NCBI GenBank assembly: GCA_031289585.1
Contig: JAITPF010000035.1
Coordinates: 1-39,129 of the forward strand
Direction: 5' to 3'
Source: Endomicrobium sp.
GTDB lineage: Bacteria > Elusimicrobiota > Endomicrobiia > Endomicrobiales > Endomicrobiaceae
DNA: 39,129 bases
A program made the position numbers and the translations under genes. Shown here one piece after another: positions 25,481-34,870 of the stretch (within the stretch, counting starts at the first letter, position 1; the number at the start of each line of letters is the position of its first letter). The notes beneath the pieces were generated by a model that was given only the letters and a program-made list of their open reading frames with translations, ran no database searches and was not told the origin of the DNA.

Positions 25481-26740
25481 TTGAATTATTTAATTGAAAC
25501 AATAGGTTGTCAGATGAACGTGTGTGATTCTGGTATGCTTGGTTCTACGCTATCAACTTATGGAGCGTCACAAGTAAATAGTTTATCAGATGCAGATGTG
25601 GTTATACTTAATACTTGTTCTGTAAGAGAACAAGCGGAACAAAAAGCTTTTTCTTATCTTGGCAGAGTAGAAGAATTCAAGCAGCAAAACCCCTTTATAA
25701 AAATAGTTGTTATTGGTTGTATGGCAGAACGACTTGGTCAAAAAATTAAGAAACGTTTTAACAACATTGATTTAATTATAGGTGCAAGGGAGATTGATAA
25801 TGCCGCTTTAAAAATTATAAATTTATGCTCTATGAGCGACGTGTCAAAAAAAGACCAGCCTGATATAAAATCTGAGATTATAAGATATGTCTCAATTATG
25901 AGAGGCTGTGACAATTATTGCTCGTACTGTGTAGTGCCTTTTGTAAGAGGAAGAGAGAAAAGTCTTGACTATAAAACAATATTAAATGAATGCTCTTTGA
26001 TGGTAAAAAATGGCGCAAAAGAAATAATGCTTTTAGGACAAAATGTAAACTCATATCAATATGAAAATATGAATTTTGCATCGCTAATTAAAAAAGTTGC
26101 TGCAATAGAAAATCTTGAAAGAATAAGATTTATGACAAATCATCCTAAAGATCTAAATGATGACTTAATAAATATTATGGCAACAAATCCCAAGGTATGT
26201 TCTCACATTCATCTTCCAATGCAATCTGCTTCTGATAAAATTCTTAAAGCAATGAACAGAAAATACACTTATGAACGCTATCTTGGTTTAATTAATAAAC
26301 TAAGAATAACTATACCAGATGTAAGCATAACAACTGATATTATAGTAGGGTTTCCGTATGAAACTGAAAAAGATTTTGAAGATACTTTAAATGCAGTAAA
26401 ATCAATAAGATTTGGCGGATTATATGTTTTTAGATATTCTCCACGTCCAAATACAAGAGCGGCAGATATGATTGATAACGTGCCTTTAGAAGAGAAAAAA
26501 AGGCGTCATGCAATTATACTTGAAGAATCAAATAAAATTTCTATTGAAATTGTTTCAAAAATGGTAGGAAGTACCCAACAGGTTTTAATCGAAAAGATTG
26601 AAAATGATGTTATAGAAGCAAGAACAAGAAGCGGGCGTAAAGTTTTTGTAGAATGTGGCAAAGAATATGAACTTGGCAAACAGATAAATGTTAATATAAA
26701 AGAAGCAAAGATAAATTTATTATTTGGTGGTATTATATGA
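25481..26740 (+). CDS. miaB: tRNA-2-methylthio-N6-dimethylallyladenosine synthase
   Basis: Radical-SAM enzyme that adds the 2-methylthio group to i6A37 made by MiaA. At 419 residues it is complete: N-terminal MTTase domain with cluster ligands C10, C46 and C80; radical-SAM motif CDNYCSYC with C143, C147 and C150; then RGREKS, the GFPYETEKDFEDT block and a C-terminal TRAM domain (VLIEKIENDVIEARTRSGRKVFVE). The start is TTG at 25481, needed because MNYLIETIGCQMN is the expected N-terminus; there is no ribosome site, and TATAAT ends two bases before it. The stop overlaps slt (ATGA). Its substrate-making partner miaA is at 32313. Confidence 0.95.
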   Translation: MNYLIETIGCQMNVCDSGMLGSTLSTYGASQVNSLSDADVVILNTCSVREQAEQKAFSYLGRVEEFKQQNPFIKIVVIGCMAERLGQKIKKRFNNIDLIIGAREIDNAALKIINLCSMSDVSKKDQPDIKSEIIRYVSIMRGCDNYCSYCVVPFVRGREKSLDYKTILNECSLMVKNGAKEIMLLGQNVNSYQYENMNFASLIKKVAAIENLERIRFMTNHPKDLNDDLINIMATNPKVCSHIHLPMQSASDKILKAMNRKYTYERYLGLINKLRITIPDVSITTDIIVGFPYETEKDFEDTLNAVKSIRFGGLYVFRYSPRPNTRAADMIDNVPLEEKKRRHAIILEESNKISIEIVSKMVGSTQQVLIEKIENDVIEARTRSGRKVFVECGKEYELGKQINVNIKEAKINLLFGGII

Positions 26741-27294
26741 AAAAAGTTATTACAGTTGTTATATTAATTACCATGATATTTTTTCTTTTTTATCTTGAAA
26801 AGAAAATAGGATTATTTGAGAAAAATCCATATGAAAATTATATAGTTAAATATTCTAATCGCTTTGGAGTTGATTCTTTGCTTGTTAAGGCTGTTATGAA
26901 AAAAGAATCGAATCTAAATCCTAATGTAGTTTCAGATAAAAATGCTGTTGGTCTTATGCAACTAATGCCTAAAACTGCAGCAAAAATTGCAAATCAGCTG
27001 GGTATTACAAATTATTCCGATAAAAAACTTAAAGAAATTGAAATAAATGTAATGTTTGGAACGTATTATTTACAAAAGCTTTTGAATTATTATAACAATA
27101 ATCTGATTTTAGCTTTGGCTGCGTACAATGCAGGAATAGGAAATGTTGAAAATTGGTATAGAGAAAATCCAAAAGTAGGTAAAAAAATATGTAAAATACC
27201 TTTTAAAGAAACTAAATATTATGTCTGGTCCGTAATATTTACTTATAAGGCTTACAAGGAAGTAGAAAAATTAAAAAATATTCTGAAAAGTTAA
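26737..27294 (+). CDS. Lytic transglycosylase (SLT domain), membrane-anchored
   Basis: Cleaves the glycan strands of murein. 185 residues: one N-terminal helix (about 4-20) as signal anchor, then an SLT domain with the catalytic E57 (VMKKESNLNP), AVGLMQLMPKTA, NVMFGTYYLQKLL and ALAAYNAGIGNVENW. The size and layout match the small Slt/MltE-like group. It overlaps miaB by four bases, and mutS follows within a few bases, so the three are probably co-transcribed. Confidence 0.92.
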   Translation: MKKVITVVILITMIFFLFYLEKKIGLFEKNPYENYIVKYSNRFGVDSLLVKAVMKKESNLNPNVVSDKNAVGLMQLMPKTAAKIANQLGITNYSDKKLKEIEINVMFGTYYLQKLLNYYNNNLILALAAYNAGIGNVENWYRENPKVGKKICKIPFKETKYYVWSVIFTYKAYKEVEKLKNILKS

Positions 27295-27302
27295 CACCTT
27301 TA

Positions 27303-29825
27303 ATGCAGCAATACTGGGATATTAAAGCTAAATATTCAGAGGTAATATTATTTTTCCGTTTGGGCGATTTTTATGAGATGTTTAGCGATGATGCAGTAAA
27401 AGCTGCACCTGTTCTTGAAGTTGTGCTTACACAAAGAGCAGGAATGCCGATGTGTGGAATTCCATATCATTCGGCAAACTCTTATATTAGAAAACTTATA
27501 ACAAAAGGATTTAAAGTTGCTATTTGTGAGCAGCTTGAAGAGTCTGGAACTACAAGAGGCATTGTAAAGCGTGGAGTTACAAAAATTATAACTCCCGGAA
27601 CAGTTTTAGAAGATACTCTTTTAGAGTCTAAAAAAAATAATTTTTTGATGTCTATTATTTTTAATGAAACTACATTGTTGGCAGCTTATGGAGCAGCTGA
27701 CATATCAACTGGAGAATTTTTTACTTCCGAAACAACGTTAAAGTCTATTGAAACTGAAATATCAAAATACAATCCTAGTGAACTTATTATATCTGCTAGC
27801 AACAAGCAGAATGAACAGATTTCAAATTTTACATCAAAACTTAAAGTGTCTGTTTCTGATGTAAACAACTCTTTTTTTGATTTTGACAATTCTCAAAAGA
27901 TAATATCAGAACTTTTTTATGATAATGATGTAAAAAATAAAAAAGAAATAGTTTGCGCTTGTGGCGCGTTATTTTCTTATATAAAAGAAATGCAGCCGCA
28001 AAGTGTCAGTATTTTTTCAAATATAAAATATATAAGAAGTTCAGATTTTGTGTATTTAGATACTGTTGCAATAAAGAATCTAGAACTTCTTAATTCTATG
28101 TCAAGTGGGAAGTTCGAGAACTCATTGCTTTCCGTTATGGATTCTACAAAAACACCTATGGGTGCAAGAACTATACGACAATGGCTTATAAAGCCTCTTT
28201 TAGATGTTTCAAAGATTGAAAATCGTCAAAATATTGTAAAGTTTTTTATAGAAAATCCTAATATACGGAAAGAAATAATTGAAAAGTTTAAAACTGTTTC
28301 TGATATTGAAAGAATAATTGCAAGAATTTTTTCCAGCACTGCAAATCCTAAAGATTTAGCAGCTTTAAGAGATTCATTAAAAATAATAAGTAATATCTCG
28401 AAAATTATAAAATCTGCAAATAGTTTAAGTCTTAATATTCCTGAAAATACTCAGGTGATAGATAAAATTGTGACATATTTATATGACGACCCTCCTATCT
28501 ATTTAAAAGATGGAAATATAATTAAGAGTGGTATTAACGCTAATCTCGATGAGTTAAGAAAGATATCAACAGATGCAAAAGCTTATATATCTAATCTGGA
28601 AGTTAAAGAGAGATCTTCATCTGGAATAAATAATCTTAAAATAGGTTACACTTCAGTGTTTGGCTATTATATAGAAATCAGCAAAACTAATGTTGCCTTA
28701 GCTCCAAAGCATTATGTGCGTAAACAAACCGTTGCAACTGGCGAAAGATACATAACTGAAGAATTAAAAACTCTTGAAGAAAAAATATTATCAGCACAAG
28801 AAAAAACTTTAAGACTTGAAAGCGATATCTTTAATACTTTAAGACAGGAAATATCTCTTTTTGCTACAGATATTTTGAAAACAGCACAAATTATTTCAGA
28901 AATTGACATTTTTTGTGGATTTGCTGCAAATGCATTGGAATATAATTATGTTTGCCCTAAAATCTCAGACGATAAAAAACTTTCCATCAAAGATGGTAGG
29001 CATCCTGTAGTGGAAAGAATATTAAAAAGCGGTGACTTTACAACAAATGATGTTACTTTTGATGAAAATTCAAAAATCATGATTCTTACCGGTCCAAATA
29101 TGTCTGGAAAATCCACTTATTTAAGACAAACAGCTCTTATCGTGATAATGGCTCAAGTCGGATCTTTTGTTCCTGCTTATAGTGCAGAAATAGGACTTGT
29201 TGACAGAATATTTACAAGAATTGGAGCAGGAGACAATCTTGCTGGCGGTGAATCAACTTTTATGGTTGAAATGACTGAAACCGCAAATATTTTAAACCAA
29301 TATACACAAAGAAGTCTTATTATTCTTGATGAAGTAGGCAGGGGAACATCAACTTACGATGGAATGTCTATTGCTTGGGCAATAATAGAATTTTTTGCAG
29401 ATGATAATAGAAAAGCAAATGCTGGAGCAAAAATACTTTTTGCAACGCACTATTTTGAGCTTACTAGTCTTTACAAAACTCTTAAAGGAGTTGTAAATCA
29501 TAGCGTTGATGTTAAAGAATGGAACGGAGACGTCATATTTTTACATAAAATAGTTGAAGGTAGCGCAGATAAATCTTATGGAATTCACGTTGCAAAAAAT
29601 GCAGGCATTCCTCATCAAGTTATAGAAAGAGCTTATAAAATTTTAAATGAATTGGAGACAAACTCTATTAAATCATCAGAATACGATGATAAAAACCCGC
29701 AAATTGAGTTTTTCTGTACTACTGAGTCGCAGATTTTAACAGACTTAAAAAATATTGATATAAATACTATAAGCCCTTTAGAAGCATTTAATATATTGCG
29801 CGACTGGAAAGAAAAATACAAGTGA
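27303..29825 (+). CDS. mutS: DNA mismatch repair protein MutS
   Basis: Mismatch-recognition ATPase. 840 residues from the ATG at 27303: mismatch-binding motif F23-Y24-E25 in GDFYEMF, connector and lever domains, Walker A GPNMSGKST at 597-605, Walker B LIILDEVGRGTSTYDG, and FATHYFELTSL. The ATG lacks a ribosome site, and the bases just before it would encode SEKLTPL in frame, which matches the conserved MutS N-terminus (LTPxMxQY). The true start may therefore be a rare codon upstream, for example ATT at 27270 after AAGGA at 27256-27260. Repeats, not mutL, follow directly. Confidence 0.96.
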   Translation: MQQYWDIKAKYSEVILFFRLGDFYEMFSDDAVKAAPVLEVVLTQRAGMPMCGIPYHSANSYIRKLITKGFKVAICEQLEESGTTRGIVKRGVTKIITPGTVLEDTLLESKKNNFLMSIIFNETTLLAAYGAADISTGEFFTSETTLKSIETEISKYNPSELIISASNKQNEQISNFTSKLKVSVSDVNNSFFDFDNSQKIISELFYDNDVKNKKEIVCACGALFSYIKEMQPQSVSIFSNIKYIRSSDFVYLDTVAIKNLELLNSMSSGKFENSLLSVMDSTKTPMGARTIRQWLIKPLLDVSKIENRQNIVKFFIENPNIRKEIIEKFKTVSDIERIIARIFSSTANPKDLAALRDSLKIISNISKIIKSANSLSLNIPENTQVIDKIVTYLYDDPPIYLKDGNIIKSGINANLDELRKISTDAKAYISNLEVKERSSSGINNLKIGYTSVFGYYIEISKTNVALAPKHYVRKQTVATGERYITEELKTLEEKILSAQEKTLRLESDIFNTLRQEISLFATDILKTAQIISEIDIFCGFAANALEYNYVCPKISDDKKLSIKDGRHPVVERILKSGDFTTNDVTFDENSKIMILTGPNMSGKSTYLRQTALIVIMAQVGSFVPAYSAEIGLVDRIFTRIGAGDNLAGGESTFMVEMTETANILNQYTQRSLIILDEVGRGTSTYDGMSIAWAIIEFFADDNRKANAGAKILFATHYFELTSLYKTLKGVVNHSVDVKEWNGDVIFLHKIVEGSADKSYGIHVAKNAGIPHQVIERAYKILNELETNSIKSSEYDDKNPQIEFFCTTESQILTDLKNIDINTISPLEAFNILRDWKEKYK

Positions 29826-29873
29826 GCGCTTGTCTTTAACTTGATATGACACGGTATTCTTTTGATATTGTCC

Positions 29874-29958
29874 GTCATTGCGAGCCTACGAAGTAGGCGA
29901 GGCAATTTCTTAACAACACAGATTGCTTCGTTGGGACTTCGTCCCTCCTCGCAATGAC
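29874..29958. repeat. 85-base element with 11-base terminal inverted repeats, copy 1
   Basis: Starts GTCATTGCGAG and ends CTCGCAATGAC (perfect inverted ends). The centre contains GGCAATTTCTTAACAACACAGATTGC, giving internal GCAAT/ATTGC symmetry. Copies with the same ends are at 30085-30170, 22539-22626 and 11024-11134. Confidence 0.75.
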
Positions 29959-30084
29959 AACAAAATAAGGAGTCATTCCCGTGGAAGTGGGAATCCATTT
30001 TGTCCGTCATTGCGAGTCCTAAAAGGACGAAGCAATCTATGCCGTTAAGTTCCGTTGTTATTGCGAATTGCCACAAGCAGTGCC

Positions 30085-30170
30085 GTCATTGCGAAGCCCG
30101 AATGGCTGTGGCAATCTTTTCTTAACAATGCAGATTGCTTCATCGGGACTTTGTTCCTCCTCGCAATGAC
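30085..30170. repeat. 86-base element with terminal inverted repeats, copy 2
   Basis: GTCATTGCGAA to CTCGCAATGAC with the same centre (GGCAATCTTTTCTTAACAATGCAGATTGC) and the same 3' tail as copy 1; inserted in the same orientation about 127 bases downstream of copy 1. Confidence 0.75.
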
Positions 30171-30284
30171 AACAAAATAAGGAGTCATTCCTGCAAAAAA
30201 GGGATTTCATTGCCTTCGGCAGTGTGAGTGCAGAAATGTTACATCTACTATAGCGGGAATGAAAAATAATATTGAGGATAAAAA

Positions 30285-32108
30285 ATGCCGATAAATATTT
30301 TATCGCAGGAAACAATAAATAAAATAGCTGCTGGTGAAGTTGTGGAACGTCCATTAAACGCGGTTAAAGAACTTGTAGAAAACTCTTTAGACGCTTTTGC
30401 ATCTTCTATAATTGTGGAAATAGAAGAAGCCGGGAAAAAGCTTATAAGAGTTTCCGATAATGGTTTTGGTATGGATAAAAAAGATTTAGAATTTTCTATA
30501 TTAAGGCATGCTACTAGTAAAATAGAAAATTTTAATGATTTATCGCATATTCATTCTTTAGGGTTTAGGGGGGAGGCTCTTGCTTCTATTGCAGCTGTTT
30601 CAAATTTTGAAATAAAAACAAGGAAAAAAGGTGCAACTTCCGGCTGGAAACTTTTAGCTGAAGGTGGTAAAGATGTTAAATTTATTCCATGGTCAGGTGG
30701 TGAAGGAACAATAACAGAAGTTAAAAATTTATTTTTTAACACCCCTGCAAGACAAAAATTTTTAAAAAGTGACTCTACCGAACGTTCAAGGATCATAAGT
30801 TTGCTTGAAGAGACAGCTCTTGCAAATCAAGAAATAGCTTTTAAAATACTTTCTGAAAATAAAACTATTCTTTCTATACCACAAACAGATAATAAAATAG
30901 AAAGAATTTCGGATATTTTGGGGCGAGATTTTGCAAAAACGCTTAGAAATACAAAGATTAACCACTCTAAAGTTTCTTTAGATATTTATTTTACAGGAAG
31001 AGATGATTCATTGTCTAATAGAAAGTATCAATATCTTTTTGTTAATTCTAGACCGGTAAATTATCCTAAGTGGCTTATACATTGTGTTTATCAAGCTTAT
31101 AAAGAATCTATTCCTCATGATAAACAACCTGGAATTTTAATTTATATTAGTATCGATCCGTCAGAAATTGATGTAAATATACATCCGACAAAAAGAGAAG
31201 TAAAATTTGCAGGTGAAACTAGTATATACGATATGCTTTTTAAGGTATTAAGAAATGCTCTTATATCACACGCCCATCCGGAAATACCTATTAATTCATC
31301 TATTGCTGATAATATATCTGGTTGTTATTCAAAGGCGACTACAGAGAAGCATATTGAACTTGATCCAGGATCTGTTGCTGCCGACAATTATATATCTACT
31401 ACTTCATCACGACCAACAATCTATATTAGAGAACCTAAATCAAAACATAATTATGTTTCTTCAAAACAAATTTACAATATAGATAGATATGCTAATGTTT
31501 TTGCAAAGCAGGAAGAGTTTGCTCCTGAAAATTTTGATAACAATATAAAAATTCTAGGACAAGTTTTTGATACGTATATTATTGTTGAAAACAAGGGAGA
31601 TTTATACATTTTTGATCAACATGCTACTGCAGAGAGAGTTAGATATGAACTTTATCTTTTGCAAATGAAACAGCAATCTATTAAAGCACAACAAATGCTT
31701 ATGCCTGAAACTTTTGATCTTTCGCCAAGTGTTTCAGAGTTTCTTAAAGCAAATATAAATCTTTTCAACGAGCTTGGGATAAACATTGAAGAATTTGGAC
31801 AAAATTCTTTCAGGATTATAGCATATCCAGCATTGCTTGGAAATATATCAATAGAGCAAATAGTTAAAACAATAATATCAGATATTGAAGACGATAAAAA
31901 TGTGGAAATAGGACAAAAAAGAGATAAAATTATTCGTTCAGCGTGCCGCGCAAGTATAAAAGCAGGTGATAAAGTTTCATTTGTTGAAGCTAAAAAATTG
32001 ATAAGTGATATCTTTAAATGTGAATATCCTTTTACATGTCCGCATGGTAGGCCTACAGCTTATAAGATTTCGTTGAATAAACTTGAAAAATTTTTCAGAC
32101 GTAAATAA
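30285..32108 (+). CDS. mutL: DNA mismatch repair protein MutL with endonuclease motif
   Basis: Links MutS recognition to strand cleavage. 607 residues. The GHKL ATPase N-terminus is complete: IAAGEVVERP, VKELVENSLDA with E32 and N33, DNGFGM, and SLGFRGEAL. The C-terminal part keeps the metal-binding endonuclease motif DQHATAERVRYE at 444-455 (DQHA-x2-E-x4-E), plus ACRASIKAGDK and CPHGRPTAYK. It is thus the nicking type of MutL, as in bacteria that lack MutH. GAGG at 30274-30277 lies seven bases before the ATG. The next gene is separated by repeats. Confidence 0.97.
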   Translation: MPINILSQETINKIAAGEVVERPLNAVKELVENSLDAFASSIIVEIEEAGKKLIRVSDNGFGMDKKDLEFSILRHATSKIENFNDLSHIHSLGFRGEALASIAAVSNFEIKTRKKGATSGWKLLAEGGKDVKFIPWSGGEGTITEVKNLFFNTPARQKFLKSDSTERSRIISLLEETALANQEIAFKILSENKTILSIPQTDNKIERISDILGRDFAKTLRNTKINHSKVSLDIYFTGRDDSLSNRKYQYLFVNSRPVNYPKWLIHCVYQAYKESIPHDKQPGILIYISIDPSEIDVNIHPTKREVKFAGETSIYDMLFKVLRNALISHAHPEIPINSSIADNISGCYSKATTEKHIELDPGSVAADNYISTTSSRPTIYIREPKSKHNYVSSKQIYNIDRYANVFAKQEEFAPENFDNNIKILGQVFDTYIIVENKGDLYIFDQHATAERVRYELYLLQMKQQSIKAQQMLMPETFDLSPSVSEFLKANINLFNELGINIEEFGQNSFRIIAYPALLGNISIEQIVKTIISDIEDDKNVEIGQKRDKIIRSACRASIKAGDKVSFVEAKKLISDIFKCEYPFTCPHGRPTAYKISLNKLEKFFRRK

Positions 32109-32312
32109 ATTTCTTCTGCCTTTTTGCTGTGCGAGATTGCGTAGCAATTGTGGCAATCTTTCCTTTTGGACTTGCCTGTTATTGAGGTCCTACGAAGTAA
32201 GGCGTGGTGATCTGTTTTTAACAATGCAGATTACTTCGTCTAGGATTTTGTCCATCCTCGTAATTGTTATTATGAGTGAAAGGACAGCAACGAAATAGAT
32301 AGTGGTAAAATT
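32109..32312. repeat. Decayed repeats between mutL and miaA
   Basis: Shows worn copies of the GCGAGATTGCGTAGCAATTGTGGCAATC and CCTACGAAGTAAGGC...AACAATGCAGATTACTTCG...CTCGTAATTG units; no intact terminal repeats. A TAAAAT at 32306-32311 precedes the miaA ATG by one base. Confidence 0.55.
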
Positions 32313-33164
32313 ATGAACATAATCATCATTTCGGGACCAACTGCAAGTGGAAAGACAAAGAAGGCTGTTGAACTTTGTAAAGAAAAAGATGGCGAGATAA
32401 TTTCCTGCGATTCAAGGCAAGTTTATAAATATTTAAGTATTGGTACGAATAAAGAAGGAATTCTTTTACAAAATGAACTTCGCGAAATTGATGGAATTTC
32501 ACAGCATTTAACTGATATTATAGATCCTAATCAGACTTATAGCGTTGCAAATTTTGTAAGAGATGCTGATTTAAAAATTTCAGAGATTTTCAAAAAAGGA
32601 AAAAATCCGATTATAACAGGTGGAACTGGATTGTACATTAAGGCTTTGCTTTACGGATTAGACGAAATGCCTAAAGCAGATGAAACTTTAAGAAAAAAAT
32701 TAAAAACTAAATCTAAAGATGAACTTTATAATAAGCTTTTGGAATTAGACCCAAAAGCTGCTGAAAAAAATATAAAAAATCCGCAAAAATTGCTTCGGGC
32801 GCTTGAAGTAAACATTCTTTCGGGAAAAACTATGCAAGAACATTTTAAGTCTAAAAGTCCAAGATATATTTTTAAACATTACAGCATATCTATTGAAAAA
32901 GAGGTTTTATATAAAAAAATAAATGAAAGATGTAAATATATGATTGAAAATGGAATGATTGAAGAAACACAAAAAATTTTAGATATGGGCTTTAGTAAAA
33001 ATTGTCCTGCTCTAAGCGGTATAGGTTACAGACACATAATACAGTATCTTGAAAAAAAGATTTCAAGGGATGCTTTAATTGCAGAATTTTCAAAAGATAC
33101 AAGACATTATGCTAAACGTCAAAACACTTGGTTTAAAGCGCAACCTGATGTTGAATTTATATAA
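32313..33164 (+). CDS. miaA: tRNA dimethylallyltransferase
   Basis: Transfers the dimethylallyl group to A37 of tRNAs reading UNN codons; MiaB (25481) then thiomethylates the product. 283 residues: P-loop GPTASGKT at 8-15, DSRQVYKYLSIGT, HLTDIIDPNQTYSVANF, GGTGLYIKALLYG, and the C-terminal ALSGIGYRHIIQYL and RHYAKRQNTWFK. It is complete but at the short end of the family. No clear ribosome site precedes the ATG. A miaB-mutS-mutL-miaA arrangement is common in bacteria. Confidence 0.96.
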   Translation: MNIIIISGPTASGKTKKAVELCKEKDGEIISCDSRQVYKYLSIGTNKEGILLQNELREIDGISQHLTDIIDPNQTYSVANFVRDADLKISEIFKKGKNPIITGGTGLYIKALLYGLDEMPKADETLRKKLKTKSKDELYNKLLELDPKAAEKNIKNPQKLLRALEVNILSGKTMQEHFKSKSPRYIFKHYSISIEKEVLYKKINERCKYMIENGMIEETQKILDMGFSKNCPALSGIGYRHIIQYLEKKISRDALIAEFSKDTRHYAKRQNTWFKAQPDVEFI

Positions 33165-33293
33165 GGTTTTATCGTCTTTACTTGTAAAATCCAGAATTAA
33201 AAAGTGATAGACTAGAGTTACTTCTCGCTAAGCGCAAGAAAAACATATGCATTAAAAGATTAAAAATTAAAATAGGATGATCATGAGATATCT

Positions 33294-34829
33294 ATGGAAA
33301 ATAAAACATTGACAAAAAATGCTGGGGAAACATCTTTTGGGACAATGCTTTCTAGAATTCTTGGATACGTAAGAGATATGTTTGTTGCCAACTTGTTTGG
33401 TGCAGGTATATTTGCCGACGCTTTTTATGCGGCTTTTCGAATTCCTAATCTTTTCAGGCGTTTGTTTGGTGAAGGTTCGTTTTCGGCTGCATTCGTCCCG
33501 GTATTTAGTGAATATTTACATACAAAAGAGAAAAATGAAACACAAAAATTTTTGAATGTGGTGTTTACAGCTTTGCTATTAATACTTATCGTGATATCTA
33601 TTTTAGGAATGTTTTTTGCGCCTGTGCTTGTAAGGGTAATAGCTTGGGGATTTACAAATGATCCCGAAAAAATGCAGCTTACCATAGAACTAACAAGACT
33701 GATGTTCCCTTTTATTCTGTTTATATGTCTTGCCGCTTTTTTACTTGCAATATTAAATACGTTACATTCATTTTTTATTCCAGCATTTGCGCCGTCTGCG
33801 TTAAGTTGTTCTGAGATTTTTTATGTGCTTACACTTGCTCCGATACTTATTTCTGAAAACCAAATCAAAGGACTTGCTGTAAGTGTTATTATTGGCGGAG
33901 CATTACATTTTTTTATACAGTATCCAAAACTTAAAAACTTAGGTTGGAATTTAAAATTTAAAATGGATTTTAAACATCCAGGTATAAGAAAAATTGTATT
34001 ACTTATGATACCGTCAGTAATAGGTTTGTCAGTAGATCAAATAAATGCTTTTGTTGATAATATATGTGCATCTTTTCTTGTAAGTGGTTCTATAACAGCG
34101 CTTTACTATTCTAACAGGCTTATGCAGTTGCCTTTGGCAATGTTTGGACTTGCTTTTGCTACTGTTTCGCTTCCTGTAATGTCAAAAGCTTATGCCAAAA
34201 AAGATATGATAACACTTAAAAAGTCTCTTAATTATTCCATAAGATCTACAGTTTTTATTCTCTTTCCTGCAGCGACAGGTCTTATGGTTATAGGGTTACC
34301 TATAGTGAAACTTTTATTTGAACACGGCAAATTTGATTCTTTAGCATCACTTATGACAAATAATGCTTTGTTTTTCTATTCTTTAGGACTTCCTGCTTAT
34401 GCCGTAGCAAAAATTTTTGCAAATGCGTTTTACTCATTTCAAGATACAAAAACCCCTGTTAAAACAGCAATATGGGCTATGAGTTTGCACATTATTTTAT
34501 GCGTTATATTAATGCGACCAATGGGTATAGGTGGACTTGCTCTTGCGACAGCTATATCGTCTTATTTTAATTTTTTCCTGCTTGCTGCATATCTCAAAAA
34601 ACGTATAGGTAGACTTGGTTTTAAAAAAATATTGTTCTCAGGTTTTAAATCCATGGCAGCATCTATTATTACTGGAGTTGTAGCAGGGCATATATATAAA
34701 ATTTCAGAAAATTTATTTATTTCAGTTACGTCTTCAATAATTTTAGGCTTAATTGTGTTTATTGTGATTTCGTATATTTTAAAATCTGAAGAGTTAAAAA
34801 CTTTTTTGCATATTTTCTCAGAGAAATAG
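33294..34829 (+). CDS. murJ: Lipid II flippase MurJ
   Basis: Flips the murein precursor lipid II across the inner membrane. 511 residues with about 14 membrane helices of the MOP superfamily. The N-terminal signature is clear: TMLSRILGYVRDMFVANLFGAG then ADAFYAAFRIPNLFRRLFGEGSFSAAFVPVF, including the RRLFGEG arginines implicated in substrate binding. It shares the wall pathway with the transglycosylase upstream. An AGGATGA lies 14 bases before the ATG, so the ribosome site is weak. uvrC follows after 41 bases. Confidence 0.95.
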   Translation: MENKTLTKNAGETSFGTMLSRILGYVRDMFVANLFGAGIFADAFYAAFRIPNLFRRLFGEGSFSAAFVPVFSEYLHTKEKNETQKFLNVVFTALLLILIVISILGMFFAPVLVRVIAWGFTNDPEKMQLTIELTRLMFPFILFICLAAFLLAILNTLHSFFIPAFAPSALSCSEIFYVLTLAPILISENQIKGLAVSVIIGGALHFFIQYPKLKNLGWNLKFKMDFKHPGIRKIVLLMIPSVIGLSVDQINAFVDNICASFLVSGSITALYYSNRLMQLPLAMFGLAFATVSLPVMSKAYAKKDMITLKKSLNYSIRSTVFILFPAATGLMVIGLPIVKLLFEHGKFDSLASLMTNNALFFYSLGLPAYAVAKIFANAFYSFQDTKTPVKTAIWAMSLHIILCVILMRPMGIGGLALATAISSYFNFFLLAAYLKKRIGRLGFKKILFSGFKSMAASIITGVVAGHIYKISENLFISVTSSIILGLIVFIVISYILKSEELKTFLHIFSEK

Positions 34830-34870
34830 TACGTTGTTAAATAATTGAAATCATAGTCGAATTTTATTAT

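Larger units (their letters stand above)
29826..30284. repeat. Repeat block between mutS and mutL
   Basis: No gene in 460 bases. Two copies of an inverted-repeat-ended element occupy 29874-29958 and 30085-30170, each followed by the same tail (AACAAAATAAGGAGTCATTCC). After the first comes a palindromic ATTCCC...GGGAAT unit at 29975-29994. A GCCTTCGGCAGTG hairpin piece lies near 30211. The mutL ribosome site follows at 30274. Confidence 0.75.

Noticed and set aside
29633-30354. Minus-strand frames of 147 and 98 codons across the mutS-mutL spacer
   Set aside because: Contain the peptide NDSLFCCHCEE encoded by both copies of the GTCATTGCGAG element; repeat-derived.
32306-32313. TAAAAT one base before the miaA start as a promoter
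   Set aside because: Would place the transcript start inside the gene; in such AT-rich DNA the match is expected by chance.
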